64,000 nt of DNA, from NCBI GenBank assembly GCA_905160935.1, contig CAJHZI010000479.1, positions 569,459-633,458 of the forward strand, read 5' to 3'. The DNA comes from Enchytraeus crypticus. Lineage: Eukaryota; Annelida; Clitellata; Enchytraeida; Enchytraeidae. A model generated the notes under the pieces. The model worked only from the letters and a program-made list of their open reading frames with translations, had not been told where the DNA came from and ran no database searches. Positions 1-10,619 of the stretch are shown here, one piece after another. The position numbers were made by a program, and so were the translations under genes. The number at the start of each line of letters is the position of its first letter. Position 1 is the stretch's first letter.

Positions 1-57
1 AGCTCGCAACAATCACAAAAGAAAGATCAGAAAATATCGCCTGTCAATCAATCAAAC

Positions 58-1045
58 CTTGCAGCCAGACTGCTCTCCCATTGGTTTGCAGTAGACTGGA
101 ACCGGAACAGGAAGCCCCGCCCCTTTACTTCTACCACCAGCCGATACTGATCTGTGATTGGTCGAGAGCTGAGAGCAGGCGGAGCCTGAGGATAAACTCC
201 ACCCATAGGCTGTCATTCGCCCATCCTCTCTGATCACTGGCGCTCTCACTTGTTTGTACTGCTCTTCTTGTTCCTTTCTTCTATTCTCACTCAACCTGTG
301 CACAACATTACATACTCTTATAAGCACTTATAGGCTGGAGCCAGTGGCGAAGTCGGTAAGATAATCGACCGCGGATCAGTATGTGCGGAGTTCAAATCCT
401 GGGCTCGCCCATCACTGACATTGCTTTCGAGTGAAGAAACTGACGTTAACCTTAGCTTTAGCTTCCTTATGGTTAGGTAATCGGTTGTCCCTCACAACTT
501 CTACAGCCGCATCATTCGTTGAAACAGTAAATAATATACAGAAGATTTGTATTGAACGTATTGCATATTTAACATTCCTTTTGATATACCATTATTCTTG
601 GGGATTCTGCTTATGACGAGGTGGGCACCCTGTGCCTTCCTCAGCTTCGACTAACATTTACTGGGCAGGGGCGTCATTCGCTGAGAGCACTATCTTGTTT
701 ACCCAATCATCATCATCATCATTATCATTTTTCCTAGAATCTTTCTTGAATTCCTGTTTACCCAATCCTGTTTATTAATCATTAGTGGAACTAAAAAAAA
801 GATAATCATTAGTGGAACTAAAACAAAGAAGAATTAGTTCCACTTACAGTTCCTCACGTATGAAGTTAGGATCAGCCGAGCCCGTGTTGTTGTTCCTGTT
901 CTTGTGTCTCGGGCTGCTGTGAGCTGATGTGGGGGCGGTGTAGCGTATCGTGTGCATAGAGCCTGAAACAGCTCGGCGTGGTCTTGTACCTGCCCCCCCT
1001 ACAGCACTGCTGCTGCTGCTGCTGCTGCTGAAGAGATTACTGAAA
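58..1045 (-). CDS. JIP exons 17-18
   Basis: Exon 17 (1045-848) reads FSNLF followed by a serine run encoded by a CTG/CAG trinucleotide tract, then [12 protein letters not shown]; its donor is CT|GTAAGT. Exon 18 (295-58) gives [20 protein letters not shown], then [12 protein letters not shown] and [11 protein letters not shown], which match the family just before the C-terminal propeller. It ends AAG|GTTTGA in phase 0. The polyserine length may be polymorphic because of the trinucleotide tract. Confidence 0.93.
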
Positions 1046-2728
1046 CTGTTCAATCAATCAACCAGTATTGAACGATAACATGATTTTGTTAAATAATTGT
1101 TTGCTTGATTGATAGACTGATTGATTGACTGAATGGAGGATAGATTGATTTAATGAAGGACTGACTGACTGATTGATTGATTGATTGCATGATTGATTGA
1201 ATAAAGTATTGATTGATTGAATAAAGGATTGATTGATTGAAGAATTTATTGATTTAATGATTGATTAATTGATTGATTGATTAATTGATTGATTGATTTA
1301 TTGATTGATTGGTTGAATAAAGGACTGATTGACTGAAGGATTGATTGACTGACTGAAGGATTGATTGATTGATTGACTGACAGAATGAAAGACTGATTGA
1401 TTGATTGATAGATAGATAGCCACGCACAAGTTCCAGACAGAGGATCGTCTCTTGAGTCCACTACAGGTGGAGCCACCCATGAGGTCAGGATGTTCCTTGG
1501 AGGCCCTGATGAGTTCAGTCCACCTCACCGCCTCCTGCAGCTCCATCAATCTCTCCTTGTACTGATTCCTCTCCATCAACACCCTTGCCATCTCTACACG
1601 TGTGAACCTCTTCCTCTCCGCCATAGGTATCCCGTCGTCCTACATCAGCAATCAATCAATCAATCAATCAATCATCAACACCCTCGCCATCTACACACGA
1701 GTGAACCGCTTCCTCTCTGCCATAGGTACTCCGTCGTCCTACATCAATCAATCAGTCAGTTAATCAATCAATCAATCATCAACACCCTCGCCATCTCCAC
1801 ACGTGCGAACCGCTTCCTCTCAGCCATAGGCAGTCCATCGTCCTACATCAATCAATCAATCAGTCAGTCAATCAATCAATCTATCTATCAATCAGACAAT
1901 AATCAATCAGTCAATCAATCAGTTAATCAATCTTTCAATCAGTCAGTCAATCACAAAATCAGTGAGTTAATCCAATAATGAGTCATTCAATCAAACAGTT
2001 AACGTTTCAATCAATCAATTGTACCAAAAATTATCTATACAAGACCGTCCAAGCTGCAATCTGGTCGATTCACTGAAAAGCATCAACCACACATAGTAAT
2101 AGTCGCACAAATACCAAACTTTAATGTTCAGTAGCTAACTTCTCATTATCATCTCTACTATCACATTCCCATTAAACCATTCATGACTTTGCAAAGATTT
2201 ACATTGTATAAGTGCTGAATCGCCGCCCGGCTACTCGAGGTCATCTAGAGGCTTAAAGGAATTGTTGAAGCAGACTGCATTAAATCTTTGCAAAGTCATG
2301 GAATGGTTTAACGGGAATGTTACGAATGAGATGACAACTGAGGTTAAATAATTAGAGAGAGAAACAGAGAGAAACATATAGAGAGAGAGAGAGAGACAGA
2401 GAGAGAGAGAGAGAAAGAGACAGAGAGAGAGACAGAGTGAGAGAGAGAAAGAGAGAGAGACTGACAGACAGAGAGAGAAAGAGAGAGACATAGTGAGAGA
2501 GAAAGAGAGAGAGAGAGACATATAGAGACAGAGAGAAGAGTTAATCATCAGTTTATGAGACAACGTCTAAAAGCACGCACCTCTTCGTCACCGTTAGACC
2601 TGGCTGTACCTCCACCTTGCTCTCTCTGTCCTCTTACTTGTTCCTCTAACTCTCCCACTCTTGCTCTCAGTCTCTCTCTTCCTTCTCTCACTCCCTCCAG
2701 TTCTTCCTTCAACAACTCCTGCTCTCTA

Positions 2729-2763
<35 letters not shown>

Positions 2764-5298
2764 GCATCACCATCATCATCATCATCATCATCATCATTAT
2801 CATCATCATCATCATTATCATCATCGTCATCATCATCATCATCATCTTCCCTTGAATCTAGTCTATCTAGGGTCGGGATACGAACAGTACTTCTCAAATC
2901 TTCTCTGTCCCATACCATATCATAATTCAATCCCATATAGTCTCTTACATTTGTTATATAAAATTTTGTATAAATTTTTGGAGCCTAGTCGCTCACCAAC
3001 CTAATGCCCTTTCTGATACTGGTTTGGATCTCAGCGCTTTAGTCGCCTTCTACGGCATGTGCAGTCACCGGTTGATCTTTTCTTCAAACTACCCGGACAC
3101 AACACGGGGAAAATATATACATATCCACGAAACATATCCACGTATATATAAAGAGATATGCGCACACAGACAGACACATACACATAGAGAGAACATCTCA
3201 TAAGAGCTTCCTATAATTTATAATTAACATAAATATATATACACACACATACAGAAATACATATACATACATACAGACATACACAAAGAGAGAACTCGCA
3301 ATGATTTCTAGTTAACAGTAAATAAAGCGACGCACCCGATCAGCTTATCAACCCTCGCTATCAGGTCGTCCTTGACAACATTCAGCGCGTTCCTGAGAAT
3401 AAACAAACATCCAACAGATACACAGCAGTTGCGTGATTATACAGCATACCAACTTGACAAAACCTTCATGCAAAACAAAGTCTAATGCAAAAAACCTGCT
3501 AAAGCTAATCTTAACGTCAGTTTCCTGACTCGAAAGCGATATCAGTGACAGGCGAGCCCAGGATTTGAACCCCGCACATCTGGTTGCCAGTCGAATATCA
3601 TACAAAGTCTAACACCCTGAAATGTCCAAGTAGTCCAATTATCTTAAGGTCTAATGAATGAATTCATGAAATGTTAGATCAAGCTTAATTGCTAAAAAGT
3701 CTCATAATGTAGAACAGGTTTAGAGTCAGACATTATTTGTATAGAATGACTCAGAGACAAGCAGTCCAGTACTATATATCAGTTCTGCTACATGATATAA
3801 CATACTCTATACATTAAACCTTTATTATTGTTATTAATATTACTATTATTGTTACTATTATTTTTTTTACCGCGGTGTAAAGAACCTGGGGTTTGATAAA
3901 AGCGATTCAAGCAATACGTGATGAATCGCCGCCCGGCTACTCGAGGTCATCAATCGGCTTAAAAGAATTGCTGAAGCAGACTGCATTAAATCTTTGCAAA
4001 GTCATGGAAAGCCTTTGCCAAAGAAAAGATGTCTCTCGTTTATCGCCGGTTTGTTCTGCAATAAGTCTGCCTATGCCATAATGAAGTCAACTCCATCGGG
4101 ATTATTAATAATATTTAAGTACTATAGTTAGGTGGTGTAGAGTATTTAAGTACTATAGTTAGATGGTGTAGAGTACTTAAGTACTACAGTTAGATGGTAT
4201 AGAGTACTTAAGTGCTATAGTTAGATGGTGTAGAGTACTTAAGTACTACAGTTAGATGGTGTAGAGTACTTTGGTACTATAGTTAGATGGTATAGAGTAC
4301 TTAAGTACTACAGTTAGATGGTGTAGAGTACTTTGGTACTATAGTTAGGTGGTGTAGAGTACTTCGGTACTATAGTTAGCTGGTGTAGAGTACTTAAGTA
4401 CTACAGTTAGATGGTGTAGAGTACTTTGGTACTATAGTTAGATGGTGTAGAGTACTTAAGTACTATAGTTAGGTGGTGTAGAGTACTTAAGTACTACAGT
4501 TAGATGGCGTAGAGTACTTGGGTACTATATTTAGATGGTATAGAGTACTTAAGTACTATAGTTAGATGGTGTAGAGTACTTGGGTACTACAGTTAAATGG
4601 TGTAGAGTACTTAAGTACTACAGTTAGGTGGTGTTACGTACTTGGTGGTCAGCAGTTCAGTGTTTTCAAGTATCAGATGTTCCACTTCTTTACTCATACC
4701 TCAAGAACAACAACAATAACACACAGAGTCTAAATCAATCAATCAATCACTTCCTCCATCTCGCAGCATGTCCATGGCAGTAAACAGTATCAAATGGGTG
4801 ACTGCCGCAGAATAGTGTAAAGATAAACAGGCGTCAGGTGCAGCTTCGTCATTAGACATAAAGCGGAGACATTATAGTAAGATCAATGACAATACTTGTA
4901 CGCTATGATAGAGAGAGTCGGCTGTGATGATATAGACTGTACACGAGTGTATAAGTCATATATTAGAAACTTACACTCCAACAGGTATATTGATTGCTTG
5001 ATTGTTTGATCGATTGATTGATTGATCGATTGATTGGTTGCTTGATTGGTTGCTAGATTTATTGGTTGATCGATTGATTGGTTGCTTGATTGATTGGTTG
5101 ATCGATTGAATGGTTGCTTGATTGATTGGTTGATTGATTGAATGGTTGCTTAATTGATTGGGTCACTAGTAACCTAGTACATAGTTTCTACGGCGAAGCT
5201 AACCTTCAGTATTGTCACTCATTTCATACAACATAATGCAATAGATGAAATGTAAACTATGTATAGAATTTATAAAATTATAATAATACAATTAATAA

Positions 5299-5331
<33 letters not shown>

Positions 5332-8300
5332 TTCCCTTAAATCCCAGTTTAATCAGTTTTACAATTAATAATTAATATTTATCTTATTTTTAGCCCAGGG
5401 CCCTATACAGCCCAGGGCATTAAAAAATAATTAATAAATAAATTGATTAGTTAATTAATTATTATAATATTATAGTAAATACATATTACTTAAGTTAAAC
5501 ACAATTTATGCTCAGCTCTTCAACAAAGCCGCAAACATATATATGTAGATTAAATCGAACTGTAAACACGAGTGATAGATTTAACACACGCAGAGGTGCA
5601 AGCAAGCTTAAAAAGACACATAGGCTAGGCCTATGTATAAATTTGACATGTTGACATGAAGTCTGTATGATTTGATTAATATTAACTGGTTTCAGTTAAG
5701 AGCCTGATGAGTCTTAAACAAGCATATAATTGCTTCCTGACTCTGTAATGTTATGTTATGTTATATATATACATATACAGACACAGACGAGCTGTGACAA
5801 AACTTACCATAGAAATTGTCAGATCCTTTCAGTGAGCACAAAATAAGAAAACACATTTTTATGAATATAAGAATATAAAAAACTTATACCATGGGTATAC
5901 ATATATTATTCAGTATAAAATCCTCTTTACATAATAACATAATCATGGAGTACATAGGGTATCAAATACTCTAACATAATATATGTGGGTATCAAATACT
6001 CCAATATAATAGGCGTTATATACCATGGACCTGCCAGTAGGTAGTGCAATAAGAGAGAGAAAACTTGTGATGCATTCATGTAGCTATGGTTTCACCTAAG
6101 TTACTCTAACATTACGTGCAGCAATCATCATCGTCATCATCATCCCTTAAATCTCGGCTTAATCAGGGTCAGGATATCAATAGACTACTTTCCATTCGTT
6201 TAAGTTTTTGTAGCAATTTCTGGAGCCTAGGCGCTCACCAACCGAATGCCCTTTCTGACGTTGGTTTGGATCTAGTTTTTATGTCGCCTTCTACGACACG
6301 TGCATATTTACACTGTTAGTCTATTCTTCAAGCAACCCCGACACACCACGGGGAAATTATTACATGCAGCAGTAATAATAGAAAATTACATAGAAATTAC
6401 AGAGAGTTATCTAGAGCCAGTGAATCAAGGAGTGACAGTCTCGAATCTTCTACGGACTTTGTGGATCAGTAAAACACAGGAAACTAATTGAAACCACTAA
6501 AGAAGATTAACACACTAGGATTATTTAGCAACGAGCAAAACTCCAATTAGATATGAAAACTTCGTTGTCAATGCAACTAAAAAAACCCACGAACTTACCG
6601 GCTGAAGAAAATTCCCCGGGATTTACCATACATCCTGCAAAATCAATCAATCAAATTACTCATTAAAGCTAAAAAAGCTAAAGCCAATATATTATACAGA
6701 AAAAAGTAATACACACATATACAAGTAAATAATTTTTAGCAGTATATTTAACTAAGTAATTATATATATCATTAATTAGTCCAGCTATAAATAATATTAT
6801 ATATAATTGACATAAAAGTTTTAGCAGCAATTGTTAATAAGCGCAGAGTCGAAACAATCTCTTTGTTGTTCTCGTTGTTGTTGTTTTTGTTCTCGTTGTT
6901 GTTGTTGTTGTTCTCGTTGTTGTTGTTTTTGTTCTCGTTGTTGTTGTTGTTGTTGTTCTCGTTGTTGTTGTTGTTGGTGTTGTAGGCAGAGACTTCACTG
7001 AACAGTTTACTCTCATGCCTCCGAGATAGAAAATCATAAACAACGAAAAAACATTGAACAATAGTGTGACAGATTGACTAATTGATTGACTGAAAGATTG
7101 ATGGCTTGATTGACTGATTGATTGTCTGACTGATTGATTGGCCTATTGATTGACTAAGTGACAGATTATAGATGACAGCATGATTGTGATTGATTCACTG
7201 ATTGATTGATAGATTGATAGACACATTGATTGACTTAATGACAGATTGCAAGAATTGATTGAATAAGAGAACCTGTTATGTCAGAGTCGTCGATATCATC
7301 TACAATCAAATCATCAGGATCTTCAAAGTCATCCATCACAGCAGCCGATCTGTAACAATAAAACAGGCAGCATAGCTAGAGGCAGCATAGCTACAGGCAG
7401 CATAGCTACAGGCAGCAAGCAACAGGCAGCATAGCAACAGGTGGCATAGCTACAGGCAGCAAGCAACAGGCAGCATAGCTATAGGCAGCATAGCTACAGG
7501 CAGCATAGCTACAGGCAGCATAGTTACTGGCAGCATAGCTACAGGCAGCATAGCTACAGGCAACAGCAACAGGCAGCATAGCAACAGGCAGGATAACTAC
7601 AGACAGCATAACTACAGGCAGCATAGCTACAGGCAGCATAGCTAACTGCCTCATCACACACCATGGAGTCACTTATACAATGTTAAGAGTCGTCATTCAT
7701 TTCTAAATACAATCAGCTAAATAATAATTAAACAAATCAATCAGTTAAATATATTAACAATTATTAACATAAAATATATTAACAATTATTCATTATTGAA
7801 ATTGAAAGCATTCTAGTTGAGAGAGGAACACTGAACCTGGAGGAGGATTTCTTAGGGGATCCTCTCTTTCTGCCTGACACTCTATCCTGAGGGTTCTCAT
7901 TGTCTGCAAGTAACCACAGGCACAAACAACGGTCGAGTCTGAGAGATAGACAATGAGTATCATTTATTTGTTCATCACAGCACAGATTGTACAAACAATA
8001 GGAACGTGCATGCAGTTAGATAAATAAATAACAGTACAAAAGAGGCTACCATAAACGAGCCGTAGCTCTGTTCGGCAATACCACGATTAGTACCTACAGC
8101 AGAGTCAACTTGAGTCTGAAATGCAAAAAAATGCCATTACATTATCAATTACTGCCGTAATTGTGTTGGAGTGAGGAAGGGAGAGACAGATTGAGAGAGA
8201 AAGATACGGAGCGAGAGAGGAATAGAGAGGACTGGTAAGATGCTATGTTAAGATTGAAAATAATAGTACAATTTAATATTAATATTTACTATTTCATTTG

Positions 8301-10587
8301 TAGATTTCCTATTCCATGCTACAACATAACGAGCAACCATCAGTAACTGTAGAGAGAGAGAGGGGAGACAGAGAGACAGAGAGAGAGAGAGAGAGACAGT
8401 GAGAGAGAGAGAGTTAAAGTATTATACCAGGTGTGCTATCACTGGTAGACTCTCTGAGGTCTAGAGGATCTGTTAGCATACCTCTGTCTACACCAGCCTG
8501 TGCACAACACGTTACACATGTTATAACACTTTATAACATCATAACACATTATAACAAATAACACATATAACATCATAACATATCATAACATCATAACACA
8601 TATAACATCATAACATATTATAACATAATAACATATATATTATAACACATTATAACATCACAACAAACATACAGATTATAACAAATAACATATATATTAT
8701 AACACATCACAACATCACAACACACATATTATAACATAATAACACACGTATTATAACACATTATAACTTCACAACACACATACACATTATAACAAATAAC
8801 ATATATATTATAACACATTATAACATCACAACACACATATTATAACATAATAACACACGTATTATAACACATTATAACATCACAACACACATACACATTA
8901 TAACAAATAACATATATATTATAACACATTACAACATCACAACACACATATTATAGCAAATAACATATATATTATAACACATTATAACATCACAACACAC
9001 ATATTATAACATAATAACACACGTATTATAACACATTATAACATAATAACACACATATTATAACATTTATTAACATATTATTCAAAAGTACTTGTTTGTA
9101 GCATTACCTTAGAAGGTTTCATCTTAATCAGCTCTGGCTTAAACATCTCTTCCAACATGTGCAGTTTAGGATTGTCTGTTTTCAGTTAACACGAAATAAC
9201 AGAGGGACAAAATGAAGGAGTTATACATATTCACAAATTAAGAACCGCATAAATGTAATTATAAAAGCTAAAAAGCTAATGTTAACATCAGTTTCCTCAC
9301 TCGAAAGCGATGTCAGTGACGGGCGAGCCCAGGATTTGAACCAATCATCGGTCGAATATCTTGCCGACATCGCCACTGGCGCCAGCCATAGCGACAAGAA
9401 AACTTGTGGTACAAAAATAAATCAGCACATTTTTTATCACTATTAACAGAGTATTGAGTTATAACAGACAGTGAAATGAAATCATAAATTTACCTGAGCA
9501 GCTAGGAAGGGTGGGATGAAGACGTGAGCGGAGTGGGGAGGGTGGTAATCAGAGGAGGGGGTAGAGAAACCTGCCACTGCAGCCGCTTGATCCATAGAAT
9601 AGCTCAGTGCATTGTACTTACCTCTACACACACACATACACATACATACATACACACATACACATACATGTACAGTCACTGCAGCAGTCTGATCCATGGA
9701 ATAGCTCAGTGCACTGTACTTATCTCTACAAACATATACATACACATATACACACACACATACACACACACACACACACATATACACACAGACCTGTTGT
9801 AACCAGTGGCTGCGCCGTCCATAGGACGCTCAGACACTGACATCATCATCTTCGCTCTTTCCATCTGATCCATGTGCTTCTTCAATAGCTGATCAATCAA
9901 TCAATCAATCGTCAATCAATCAATCAGCAAATCAATTAATATAATCCAATCCATAAGCTTATCATAACTGAGCCAATCAATAATTAAAATTTCAAAACTA
10001 AATAGTAAATTAAATTAATTAACTTTCACTACCAGTTGCAGTGATCATTGTTCAAGCACCAATCAATCAAATAATCAATCAATTAATTACTTAATTAATC
10101 AATCAATCAATTAAACAGTCAATTAACTATTCCACTATTTGATGCAGATATTTTATAAAGATTAGAATGTAAGCAATAGAATATAGTCCCACAATAAAGT
10201 CAATGCATTGCTTTGGTCACATATTATTCTGCTCACATGTTGTTTTGATAACACGTTGTTCTGTTCACATTATTCTTGTCCTGGCTGGAGCCAGTGTGAA
10301 GTTGGTAAGTTATTCAACTGCGGATCAGTATGTGCGGGGTTCAAATCCTGGGCTCACCCATCACTGACATCATTTCAAGTGAGGAAACTGACGTTAACCT
10401 TAGCTTTTAGCTTTGTAACAAGACTATGTTATATCAGATACTTGAGAGAAATAATATTTAATTTTTGTTCTATAAAGAAGAAGAGAACGAGATGAAAGAA
10501 CCTCGTTAAATCTCTCGTGAAGTCTCGAGTACTCAGCTTTCTGCTCCGCCTCTTTCTCCTCAAGCCTCAGAGCTGCAATCCATCAAT

Positions 10588-10619
<32 letters not shown>

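Noticed and set aside
2555-3004. Long His/Ile/Asp-rich ORFs on both strands
   Set aside because: They are translations of a CAT/ATC microsatellite and overlap JIP exon 15 on the opposite strand; only the minus-strand exon (2725-2581) is supported.
6834-7061. Possible extra JIP exon (frame with ESKLFSEVS followed by an Asn-rich AAC run)
   Set aside because: Exon 10 joins exon 11 perfectly in phase without it, its own acceptor would be in the wrong phase, and no good donor follows.
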